In this document: positions 32,601-42,633 of the stretch, piece by piece | How positions within the stretch are numbered: the stretch's first letter is position 1 | Layout of the letters: each line of letters begins with the position of its first letter | NCBI GenBank assembly: GCA_014871385.1 | Contig: CM026426.1 | Coordinates: 90,192,893 to 90,256,892 of the forward strand | From: Ceratodon purpureus | Taxonomy: Eukaryota; Streptophyta; Bryopsida; Pseudoditrichales; Ditrichaceae | Length of the DNA stretch: 64,000 nucleotides | Direction of reading: 5' to 3' | Notes under the pieces: model-generated | Databases searched by the model: none | What the model saw: only the letters and a program-made list of their open reading frames with translations | What the model was told of the DNA's origin: nothing | Position numbers and translations under genes: made by a program

Positions 32601-34364
32601 TGTTTTCTCCTTGTACATCCTGGCAGCTTCGTCAGAAGCAGCATTTATTTCTCTCTGGGAAATAAAATTATCAACTTGTGAGTGTCAGGAGCAAGACAAT
32701 TCATGTCATTTAGACGCGTGAGGGAGGGGGGAGTTAGTCCTTACACGATAAAGAAATGCGATGAAGACTTTTGTTGGCAAAGTAAACCATCCAGGAATTG
32801 ATGGTTTGTGATTCAAACATATTTGATACTCCGCTGGTGAGAGCAGATCCTTGAATTCCTCCAATTTCATCACACCAAAAGAGCGAATACGAAAGAGTTT
32901 TGCAGGGAGATTACTCTTCACGTGATCATTCTCTGTAGACCTGCATGAGGATATGTAGTTAGTAAAAGCCGTGTAGTGCAAGTTCAAGCAGCTTTCAAGA
33001 AGTGAGGACAAGAAGTATGGAAAAAATGCTTACCAGTTGATGTCGTGCATGGCATGAAGAAGGTTTCCCACATGACCGCGTGGGTCAAGAACAATGCAAT
33101 CCACAGAGATGTGCCATGCTGGATCTTCGCTGTGATGATTGTTGATATGTCTGTACCATGCGGCAAGGTGATGGTTGCCTTCCCAGACATAAAACATCTT
33201 CCGTGAGAACTCCTTCCAGTCCGGGTCGGCCAAGAGCTCATCTTCGAAAGCATCATTGACTTCTTGCCAACAAGGGCTCCAGTCAGCCTTGATCTCCTCA
33301 GTGACATCGGCTGTCTTCTCTTCGTGGTTGTACATGGAAATGTACATGACACGGTCTCCATCTCTATATCCATTGACAAACTCTCGCTCCAAATGTTGAA
33401 CTCCCACCTCTCCTACTGGTCGCACTCTTGCCATTGAGAGCATCCTGCAAAGAGGAACTAGGATACGGGACTTCGTCTTTGGGAGTATTCGGAGGTCGTT
33501 GATGACGCCAATGGAGTCTTGCTTGTACTTTATCCGATGTTCCAATTCACCCTCCACTGCATTAGTCAAATCACTAGGACAAGAGGGCGCTGGCAACTGA
33601 TCCTGTGTTTGAGTTACCTGTCAAAGGACATACGTATTTAGACTTCATTAAAAGGCAAGGGTCGTGAGCAAATCAAATAGTATAAAGAATAATAAAAGAA
33701 TTGCTTCTTAGACTGATACATCTTTTTTGAGATCCAGATGAAGTAGTAATAAGTGGAGAAGAGGCCACTATGTGCGTGGTGCACGACTATAATAATCCCT
33801 AGCCTGTCTGCAGTTCCAGTGACGGCGCCTCTTCCAGAATCGCCTCGTCTGCTGGACAGGGCATGGCAATATCGCTGGGAGGGCGAAGACAACATGGGCT
33901 GGCCTCCTCACTCTAATAGGCGAGGAAGGAGAAGGTGGAGACATAGGCGGAGTACCAAGTCGAGGAGAAGTGGGCACATAGCCCGGGGATGTAGGCTCGT
34001 AGATAGGGGACGTAGGCATGTACTGAGGGGAGTGGACCTCAAGAGGTCCACTACCTAAATCTACAGGGTTGCCTAAATCACACCTACATAAATGGGGCTG
34101 ATCAAATGAATCCGAGAGGTCGGAAACATTGATCACTGAGATCGGGGAACTGATGGACAAGGGTGCATCTGAGAATACCTAGAGAGGAGGAACAAAGTCA
34201 ATGTCAGTTCACAATCTAAGTTTATAGAACACAATAAGAAAGGAATATGGATGTTCGATATACTACGCAATGTTAAAAAGAAAATGCAAAGATGATTAGA
34301 TTACCTCGGTTTCTGCTGGAGTTGGGCCATCGAAATCACTTGCAGTGAATTGGTCTGTGACCTC
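29615..34364 (-). CDS. ParB-like/DNA methyltransferase-like gene, copy 2 (intact exons)
   Basis: Exons with GT-AG borders: 34364-34305, 34178-33912, 33617-33034 (ParB/Srx-like: LVPLCRMLSMARVRP and MFYVWEGNHHLAAW), 32940-32745, 32654-32457, 32372-32157, 32061-31820, 31719-31053, 30967-30614 (DLIIVDIPENLPVP), 30529-30259 (WRGPREKSREMMESIIVEL, then GDIVLDWKAGTG), 30173-29988 (ASVKACQAIGRHIIAFEDD) and 29882-29615 (ends in a Ser/Glu-rich tail). No stop interrupts them. Family knowledge: a GNHR-type motif belongs to the ParB/Srx fold, and VLDxxAGTG with GRxxIAFE is SAM-binding motif I of beta-class amino methyltransferases. Catalytic motif IV, normally (D/N/S)PP(Y/F/W), is DIPE here. The start is unresolved: no ATG lies in the first exon found, so an upstream exon, possibly in the gene at 34411-36693, is needed. 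It is the best candidate for a functional protein of this family. Confidence 0.82.
33960..34022 (-). other. Three RNA polymerase II CTD-like heptads
   Basis: Within exon 34178-33912 of methyltransferase copy 2, three consecutive heptads of the form Y-x-P-T-S-P-x are encoded (YMPTSPI, YEPTSPG, YVPTSPR), followed by a proline/serine-rich tail. The Pol II CTD consensus is YSPTSPS. Copies 1 and 3 show no equivalent at their N-termini. Confidence 0.8.
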
Positions 34365-34410
34365 CTACAACACAAAGAGTATGCACAATATAAGAAATCA
34401 ATGAAAGATT

Positions 34411-36693
34411 TCATGCAACAAAAATTGAGAAGTTGAAATCAAAACAAAACATTTCCCTAAGCGTATTAATTTTCCCCTTAAAAAACTCAATGGAATAATT
34501 ATTCCCGGGAACCACTGCTTGAAACGCCGCAAGGGGGGTCGCAACCCCCACCACCGAGGCCGCGGCTATGGCTGCCCACATCTCCCCTTCCTCATTTTTA
34601 TTCCCCTCCCCCACGATCATCCCCTCCTCAAGAGGGGATGTCGGCTCCGAATGCGCCCCTGGCTGCCTTGCCTTCCCGGGAACCACTGCTTGAAACGCCG
34701 CAAGGGGGCTCGCAACCCCCACCACCGAGGCCGCGGCTGTGGCTGCCCACATCTCCCCTTCCTCATTTTTATTCCCCTCCCCCACGATCATCCCCTCCTC
34801 AAGAGGGGATGTCCGCTCCGAATGCGCCCCTGGCTGCCTTGCCTTCCCGGGAACCACTGCTTGAAACGCCGCAAGGGGGGTCGCAACCCCCACCACCGAG
34901 GCCGCGGCTGTGGCTGCCCACATCTCCCCTTCCTCATTTTTATTCCCCTCCCCCACAATCATCCCCTCCTCAAGAGGGGATGTCGGCTCCGAATGCGCCC
35001 CTGGCTGCCTTGCGTTCCCGGGAACCACTGCTTGAAACGCCGCAAGGGGGGTCGCAACCCCCACCACCGAGGCCGCGGCTGTGGCTGCCCACATCTCCCC
35101 TTCCTCATTTTTATTCCCCTCCCCCACAATCATCCCCTCCTCAAGAGGGGATGTCGGCTCCGAATGCGCCCCTGGCTGCCTTGCATTCCCGGGAACCACT
35201 GCTTGAAACGCCGCAAGGGGGGTCGCAACCCCCACCACCGAGGCCGCGGCTATGGCTGCCCACATCTCCCTCTGCAGAGCAAACTTCTCCACTGCGACAC
35301 GCTTCGCCTTCCTCCTCGCCTGCAGAGGCTCTCCAATACACTTCGCCCTCGCGGTCCGCAGCATAAACTCCTCTTTCCCCACCTCAAACCCCTCGACCAA
35401 GACTCGATCCCTCTCCACCTCCCACACTACTCTCAACTTCTCTCCCCATCCCTCCTCACTCACTTCCTCTCAGTCCGCGACTGCAAGCATCATCGTAAGC
35501 TTATCAAGTAGAAGGGAAACCCCAAACCCCCATTCCCGAATGCTTACCTCTTCTATAGCTGGAGCTGGGTCTGATCCTCCTTCGTCGGTCGCCATGGCCT
35601 CCTCCAAGCGCTCCTCCTCACGCCCCTCCATTCTCTTCACAAACTCTTCCCTTTCCGTAGCTGCGAGGGTATGCTGAGATTCGGCTTGATGGTTTGGCTT
35701 ACCCCTCCCACCTCGACCTTTCTTCCCTCGAGCTTTGCCCCTCCCTCGGCCTTCCCCCACGGCCCCTCGACCTCTACCCCGGGCCGACCCCTCATCCAGA
35801 TCTTTCTCGGACGGAAGTGCGAGAGTATCCTGAGATTCATCATCCTCCTCACTTCCGGGGTCCCCTCTCCCCGCAGAACTTCCAGGTTCCATAAAAGCAA
35901 TCCCCTTCCTACCTTCGCCGGCCTCCATGATTTCTCGCCCGACTCTACGAGCCACGGCTCTTAATGCCTCTGTCTCGGAATCCTCTTCTACATCCACCAA
36001 CGCTTTCCTTGCACCTTTAACCTCTTCCTCGACACTAATCCAGTCGTCCCTCTTAACAAATAACAAAGAAAATGACAAGTTTTAGTTCCCGAAATCCATT
36101 CACACAAACTTCAACTACGTCTCATTTGCCATTAAAAGCTTCACCGATGAAAAATAGATTACGCAGCACGGGCACTGTTTTGAGTTTATTGAGTTGCTCC
36201 ATTGAATCAAGCATAAATGGACGAAATGAGAACAGTAAAGCACAAAATTCACTACCTCGGTATTAGAATTGCCTCCCGAATTTGAATTCGTCTCCCGCGC
36301 TGACGAGTCCTTGAAACTGATCGAAGGTTGTGGTGTCTCCAAAGTCGGACTGGAATTGAACCCCAACTCTTCCGTCATCTCTATGTGTTTTTTCCCGCTA
36401 CTTCTTACCTCATGTTCCTGATGCTCAACTACTATGTCCTCTAAAACCTCGTCCTTGACCTCTACTATGGACTCTAGAATGAGTTTACGAATGCTACAAA
36501 AATGTTTAGCCACAGGCAATCCAGCTCCCCGTCTCTTCAGAGGTGCACTCAAAATGTTGCCATTCCACTTCGCTTTTCTACGCGATTCTTTCCTCTTCCT
36601 CGCTCTCCTATTCGTAAAATCTGTACCATACGATTTTCTTCTACGATTGGGAGTGACATAAGTGGAGGAAGCTGATCCTCCACTCTCCTTCAT
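34411..36693 (-). CDS. Repeat-rich gene next to the element C promoter
   Basis: Proposed exons: 36693 to about 36264 (start ATG, MKESGGSASSTYVTP, basic: RRARKRKESRRKAKW), about 36054-35548 (acidic, then RGRGRGAVGEGRGRGKARGK) and about 35468-34411. The last joins in frame if the acceptor at ACTGAGAG is used. The last exon contains four-plus copies of a 57-residue unit (FQAVVPGNARQPGAHSEPTS, EEGMIVGEGNKNEEGE, ATAAASVVGVATPLAA) and stops at 34411. It starts about 590 bp from the transposase start, in the position of the gene partner in element D, so it may be the 5' part of methyltransferase copy 2 or a host gene piece captured by the element. No family was recognised. Confidence 0.5.
34502..35273. 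repeat. 171-bp tandem repeat, about 4.5 units
   Basis: TTCCCGGGAACCACTGC starts units at 34502, 34673, 34844, 35015 and 35186, exactly 171 bp apart. Units differ at only a few bases. Since 171 is 57 codons, all units stay in one frame on the minus strand, and frames on the plus strand are also open as a by-product. Confidence 0.95.
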
Positions 36694-37286
36694 GTGTCTA
36701 ACTATCGATACATCTCTCCTCACATTATTCCTCTCCTTTTAACATCCCTTCATCTTATATAACCCAACCCCCAACCCCTCTGACTCAGCCCTAAATACTT
36801 ACCTTACGCTTGACTTACTTTAATTATTTGAAACTATAATTAAATGCAATTTGAATTAAAGCTGATGAGATCAATCTATTATTATGAGAGAGAATCTGGA
36901 GTCCACCAAATAATAAAAGATTTGAATTAAGCACTGGAATACCTGTATCAAATATGGAAGCATATGACGGCTGAGTCTAATCTCACCAAACTTCACATCG
37001 AATAGAATCGGTCTCACGATTCAATTATTAAAGGCGTAGTTCTAAAAACTCCTACCCAGTATAGTTGGGCCTGCAAAAAGCAACATTCTTATTGGTTAGC
37101 GCCGTCTCTCTTAATTCATACATTCGTTAGATAACAGACATAATCATTCTCCACCTGTTCACATGGCCATTCTAACCTGAATAAAATGATCAACAGCAAT
37201 GCATCATTCCTCTCACTTTGCTCTCGCGATACAGCTTCGGTAATACTCTCACTCTCCTCCGTTCTTTCACTGAGTTGACTGCAAAC
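36694..37286. promoter_or_regulatory. Bidirectional promoter region of element C
   Basis: About 590 bp between the divergent starts of the repeat-rich gene (36693) and the transposase (37287). It is conserved in patches with 12066-12500 of element A (GTTAGCGCCGTCTCTC and the preceding CCTGCAAAAAGCAAC). The arrangement, two genes sharing one upstream region, is also seen at 53465-53680 in element D. Confidence 0.6.
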
Positions 37287-40200
37287 ATGGGGATGGTCTG
37301 TCTATACGCCCAAGGCATGGGCATCCCTCTTAGGTTTCGCGTAGATGACGATGGTCTAGCTACAGTTTCCTCTCTTCGCCTGAGTCTCAGATTCCATTTC
37401 CGTGAGGATTCCATCAGTATAGAGGAGGAGATCTTTGATGACGTTACTGCGGAGGTTACCCACACCCTCGGGCAACCTTCAGTGAGAGATGAGAACAACA
37501 TGTTGCAGTGGAGACTCCTCCCTCGATCCTATAGAGTCTATGGTCTTACTGATTCTCTTATGGCTGCATCCACTGAGATCCTCACCCCCCGTCGCTCTTC
37601 TACTTGCACAATTCAGACTCCCTTACCTCGTGATGTCAAGGTCAAAGTCGAGCCTGGTACCGAGACTTCAGATGTAGAGAAACCTCCTCGGACCATCATA
37701 TCTCTCTCCTCTGATGACGAAGTCAGTCCCGTCAAGTTGGTGCCTAAGGTCCACGCTGATGCTCGTCCTTCCAATGTGTCTCCTCCATTGTCCCAGGTCA
37801 CAATTAGCATTGTTCCGCTCCTTAAAGAGATTGCTAAGACGCGTGGGTCCAAAAACATTTTGAAGAAGATAGACTATTCCACTATTAGACACGAGAGAGT
37901 AGAGTACTTGCCTGCGAAGTTTGATGGTCCGGTTCTTTTTGAGTTGCCCCCAGCTGCTGCAGGATCCTCTAAGCTCGCCGCCAAGTCAATGCAGGGAATG
38001 GACAAACGATACGACGGACACTTGTGGACCAAGACCATCACAACAAACATCAAAAACGACTTCGGACTCTCTTTTCGAAGTTCCACCTGCGTGGGATGGC
38101 TGCGGTGCACGAACGACTAGTGTGACTTCCTGAAGCGTGTTCCCAAGATCTTCGAGGTTAACGAGACTGAGTTCGAAGGCTGTACACTGCAAGCTTTTCT
38201 CATGGATCAGCCTCCTCCATCTGACTCTACGCTAGTGTGCAAGGTATGTAAAGAACCTCCATCATGTGTAGCTACATGCGAGGCTAAGATTTATTATGTT
38301 GTGGGCAAACCAAATCAGACTAGAGCTTGTATTCACATAGGAACACATCATCATCCAGTGAAAGTAGGAGACTACAGAGACTCTAAAGCAGAGATTAGTA
38401 GCTTAATAGAAGAGCAAGTAGAGATGAACAACAAAGCAACAAAGAGCGCCGTTGTCCTGGAGGCGAGCAAACTCCTCATCGGCAACTACCTTCTACAGCC
38501 CGAGGATGCACCACCGAGGAAGCTGACGATGGAGGAGCTGGTTCCTGTTCTGGATCGATGCAAAGATATGGCGTCGCCCAACATCCGCAACAAAGTCGCC
38601 ACCTTCAAAAAATTCAAAAGGTACGGAATCATGGACGGTATCACCAAGCTCCGTGGTAACAGTCTCTGGGCGTATGTCCAGGAGAATAGGTTTCCTGGTC
38701 AGGGATCCATGCGTGACAAAGTCTTCCTCTTGAAGATGTCGGAGGTCGGGCCGGGAAGTGGTGTCGACTTGGTCAGCCGAATGCAAGCAGGTGGCGACTT
38801 AGAGAACGCATGGATCATGTTCGACCATGTAAAACGCGTCAAAGACTGGTCGACGATGGCGTGCCATGTGTACGACGCCACCTACTGCCGCGTGATGACA
38901 ATCGCCACTTGCGACATGCAGTCCGAGGACACGGACGCCCAGCTCGTCTTCTGGAAAAACCTGAACCTCGTCATGGAGATCAATGGCGTTGCAGCGCCCA
39001 ACTTCAAGGGGTTCATGGCGGATAACGCACAGGCGCATTGGAATGCAGTGCGAATCCTTTACGGCAATGGCAACAAAGAGGACCCAATGGAGGACCGAGA
39101 GAGGTCGTGCTTGTTCCACTGGACTCAGAACATGGTGGCGTACACGCAGAAGCACTTCCCCGAAGAACTCTGGGAACAGCACAAGAAGATGTGCACTCAG
39201 TACAAGAATGCGATTAGCATGGCAGAGGCGGAAACTCTGTACCACGCGTTGCGAGCATGGTGGGCATCCACCGGGGTTGTTGGCGAGAGCGGGCTCATCA
39301 AACTCGATCAGTGGCTGTCATTCTGGCACCACCGCTTCCGCCAGTGGGGGGGAATCATGACCGAGGTACGATCTCTGCACTCTGTTTTGATGTTTTTCAT
39401 ACTGGTTTCCTATCCCAAATCTACAAAACTCTAATCCGTGAATCTAACGGCACCTACTGTCAAATCTGCAGAAATTCACGAAAGAAGAACTCACAGAGAT
39501 GCCCACCTGTAACCTCGCCGAAACAGTTCACAACAAGTGGCTTCAAGCTTCTGGAAACAACGGGAACGACCTGTACGTTGCTACCGTGGACGATTTCGTT
39601 CGGGCTTTTCTTCAGGTTGTCAACTACTACCAGTTCCTCAAAGGTGACGTCGGCGGAACAGGACCGTCCAAGAAGGAACTCAGGCTCCGGATGGCTGAAC
39701 GCAACGCGAAGAAATGGGGAAATCCTACACTGCTCGACAAGCCCATGCTCGATATGCCAGGCGCGGATGAGTTCTGCACCCGTCAGCCCATCATGCCTGG
39801 AGCGGAAGTCTTCGGTTCACAGAAGCGAAAAGCCGACGTCCTCATCGGAGTTGACGAGGAGTCTCATCGCCCAGACAAGACAAACTCCTCACGCCCAAGA
39901 GGCCCAAGACGTGCCGTCAGGGCTCGCCCTATGCAGATGCCCGTCATTGTGGAAGACGACTCCGAAGAGGACCCCGAGGTAGAACGTACCCAATCTCCTG
40001 CCCAGGAAGTTGATTCCCCTTTACCTTCACCACTGAACAAGGGCGGCATTCGCCATGTCAACGCGGTTGAAGAAACCAAGGTCGACGTGAAGGAGTGGCA
40101 CATTTCGAGACTTCACTAACTTTCTGCGAAGTGCTGCTGGGCCCAAAGAGCTGAAACGAAGAAGAAGTGCACTGAGAGAATCGTCAGGGGGCCCCTTTGC

Positions 40201-40965
40201 ACAGCTGCACCGACCTACACTGGGCTGTGGACTAACTATCGCAGGAACACAGTCGAGAAGACTGAGTTCTTCTTCTGCTCCGACGATATTGACCGCTGCG
40301 TGAAAGGCTCTAAGCGCAAGTGGGTAGCACACTACTCAAAGGACCAGGAATTCCCCTCCATTCCTGAGGTCTGGCCAGTGAAACTAGGTACTAACCTAAA
40401 ACTGACTGAGATTCTTGCCCTCGAAGCAGCAGGCTTTCAACTTCCGCCGAAGAAGCCGGTCTCCCCAAGACGCCTCTTCTCCTTTGCCCAGCCCCCTGCA
40501 AATCTCAACTCGGTGCCAGTCCCTGCAGACGCTGACCGCTACCCAGGCAAGAGAGACGGCAAGATGGTGAAGCGCACTGCCACTCGTCCCAATCCGGCGC
40601 AGCGACTATCCATGGGCTCCTCCGAGTCTCTCAAAGCGCGCCTCCGTTCCGTCACTATGATACTTGAGCCGGGCCACGGTTGCATCATTGGGCTGGATTC
40701 GGGCGTCGCTCCACACATCACACGTTATCAGATTACCATCAGTTCTTACCCTGGTTGCACTTGCCCAGCATTCAAGAAGACGATGACTACGTTTAAAGGC
40801 AGGACTCAGTTCACGTATTGTAAGCACCTATACTACATACTCTTGAAGGTCTGCAACCGTGATCCCGAGGCCGAGCTTTTCATCCATGCGCCTACCTTTA
40901 GCTTCAACGAGGTCAAGCTTCTCCTAGAGAGTGGAATCTTGCGTCACCCCTTGGCGAAGAAGTAG
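37287..40965 (+). pseudogene. MULE transposase, element C copy (two stops)
   Basis: Two exons, 37287-39365 and 39472-40965, about 1,190 codons. Start is ATG (MGMVCLYAQGMGIPLRFR). Domains in order: N-terminal conserved domain (residues 1-80), low-complexity linker, WRKY/GCM-like zinc region (about 270-350, CKVCKEPPSC ... CIHIGTHHH), DDE core with YDATYC near 530, FMADNAQAHWN near 579 and the C-x2-H motif CLFHWTQN near 608, a linker with acidic patches, and a C-terminal SWIM finger (CTCPAF near 1121, YCKHL near 1143). This order is typical of Mutator-like transposases, which cut and reinsert elements with 9-11 bp duplications. TAG at 38118-38120 and TAA at 40117-40119 interrupt it, so it is probably inactive, but only just. 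Confidence 0.93.
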
Positions 40966-41219
40966 GTAGCCCTCCTACTTTAGAACTGCCGTTTCCACAA
41001 TGGCCATTTGTCACGTAGTGAATGATTTTAGTAATATACCATGTATTAAGTCAGCTATTCAGAAGCTGTATTGACTTTTTCATTATATTAAAGGCTTTGT
41101 CGATCACATTGATTGCATTCTATTTCAATACATTCTATCTTGACCAAGTGCACTATATACCTCGTATCCTCTGACATGTACCCTTTATTATAGCAAACAT
41201 ATACTTGTTATTAGATGTC

Positions 41220-41672
41220 CTAAACTTCGAACCTAACACGTTTAGGGTTGCCCACTACACTATCAGCAGGGCTCCGAACCTCTGACTGTACTGCAGGACA
41301 AACTATATTTGCATTCACTTTCGTTCCAACATTTGGCAAGTGTCCTTGGTATGAACGTTTCAGCAATGGCCCACCTCCCCGCCTCCGATTCACTGATTCC
41401 CTGGAATAGGTTCCCCTTGGGATCTTTCCAACCCTGGAGTATGCATGAGTTTGCAAAGGCACATCTGCGTTCTCCTCCAGCACTCTGAAATCATCCGAAT
41501 TTTCTCAACGTGGAGATTCAGCTCTTACATCCGGTTGTACGTCAACATCCGTTGTCAAAGGACGCCCTTGGCTGTTGGCCATCACCTCTTCTTCGTCCTC
41601 GACCTCAACATATGGTTGAAATGGACAAACATCGTCAGCAAGTGATACAACAATATCTCTAACGTCTTCCAT
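41220..41672 (-). pseudogene. Small acidic accessory protein of element C
   Basis: Nearly the same protein as 7702-8152: ATG (MEDVRDIVVSLADDVC), an acidic middle, VGKIPRGTYSRESVNRR, LLKRSYQGHLPNVG and the end NPKRVRFEV. One TGA replaces a Ser codon of copy A near residue 54. It is convergent with the transposase and 250 bp from it. No known family. Conservation of sequence and place in A and C suggests an element function. Confidence 0.65.
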
Positions 41673-41897
41673 AACTGCTGTCCCGCACTACGGAAAAGAG
41701 CTTCACAAAACACCAACAGAAAAGAGGAAGAGACATACAATAATCCCAGCATAAATATCCGTGAAGATGATGCTTGGCGCCCTTGAAAACCGGCTTTTCA
41801 TTGCTTCGAAAGTTGTCGTCCGAAAATGAATGAAAAAGGATGAGGGTTGAGCAGAAGTCATTTAGCATTTAAAAATTAAAAAAAATTAAAAAAATTA

Positions 41898-41901
41898 TAA
41901 A

Positions 41902-41937
<36 letters not shown>
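41898..41937. repeat. Poly-A tract in the AT-rich spacer of element C
   Basis: About 40 A residues within a strongly AT-rich spacer (41870-42200) that matches 7100-7520 of element A in reverse. Length differences here are expected by slippage. Confidence 0.9.
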
Positions 41938-41940
<3 letters not shown>

Positions 41941-42535
41941 ATAAAAAACAAATTATAAAAATTGAAATTAGAAAAGGAAAAGTAAACAAAAGGAAAAATA
42001 AATATTAAGGTTGAAAAAAATATGAAGGCGATTGAGAAAATAAAAGAGAAAATAAAATGAAAGAGAATTAAAGGAAAGGACTCTTTTGACCCCTTTAACA
42101 AGATAGATAGAATAATGGATGTTGATATAAAAAATAAAAGATAAAAAGTTGTAATGCATGTAGACTATGGCGGATGAATTCTAGCAATGTTAAGAAAATG
42201 TTAGGAAATTAAATGTTACTTGATTCCTTTTAAGAGGTTCAATACGAATACATTTCAAGTAGTAATTTGCATATAAATTTGAGGAGATAAGGGAAATTAA
42301 TGTATGCCTGAACTAGTTAGAAGGAGCTGGAGCATAGTAATTGGTGCACACTAAAAAATTAATCACCAAGAAAAGAGAATATCAACTACAAATTCAATGA
42401 AAATACTGTAATTAATCCACGGTTATAGGGTCAATAAAAGTACTAAAATTAGTAACTTTCTAAAAATATACTAAGAATATTTGAATCTTCTAATTTTATA
42501 ATTTATTTTTAGTAAAAAAATTGCTATTTTAAGGT

Positions 42536-42623
42536 TCTGTCCCCCATTCTGTGCTCTCCGCTCTCCAAATCTGCGCTCACCGCTCTCCGCTCTGCGCTCT
42601 CCGCTCACGTACAAGCTACGTCC
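42536..42623 (-). repeat. Right terminus of element C
   Basis: Inverted copy of the left-type terminus: CTGTCCCCCATTCTGTGCTC, then GCTCTCCGC-type units and CGCTCACGTACAAGCTACGT to 42623. It is almost identical to the left terminus of A at 6727. Confidence 0.92.
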
Positions 42624-42633
42624 AGCCTCCTAC
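42624..42633. repeat. Target site duplication of element C, right copy
   Basis: AGCCTCCTAC, identical to 27955-27964. Confidence 0.9.

Larger units (their letters stand above)
27965..42623. mobile_element. Element C: complete 14.7-kb MULE with ParB-methyltransferase cargo
   Basis: Bounded by inverted termini (left GGGGAAAGTTCGTATGTGAG, right, reversed, GGACGTAGCTTGTACGTGAG) and a perfect 10-bp target duplication. Contents from left to right: terminus, small ORF (28723-29106), methyltransferase copy 2 (minus, 29615-34364 and perhaps further), a repeat-rich gene (minus, 36693-34411), divergent promoter, transposase (plus, 37287-40965), accessory ORF (minus, 41672-41220), AT-rich spacer, terminus. 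The methyltransferase gene is open through all recognisable exons; the transposase has two in-frame stops. C inserted into an exon of the RING gene. It is by far the best preserved of the four elements in the window. Confidence 0.92.

Noticed and set aside
34519-35511. Plus-strand frames of 330 and 242 codons over the 171-bp repeat
   Set aside because: They are open only because the repeat unit is a multiple of three. The minus-strand frame joins flanking exons and has sensible composition; the plus-strand ones do not.
27965-42623. Polinton- or virus-like origin of the large element
   Set aside because: No capsid, polymerase, integrase or protease was recognised. The transposase, termini and 10-bp duplication fit a Mutator-like DNA transposon.
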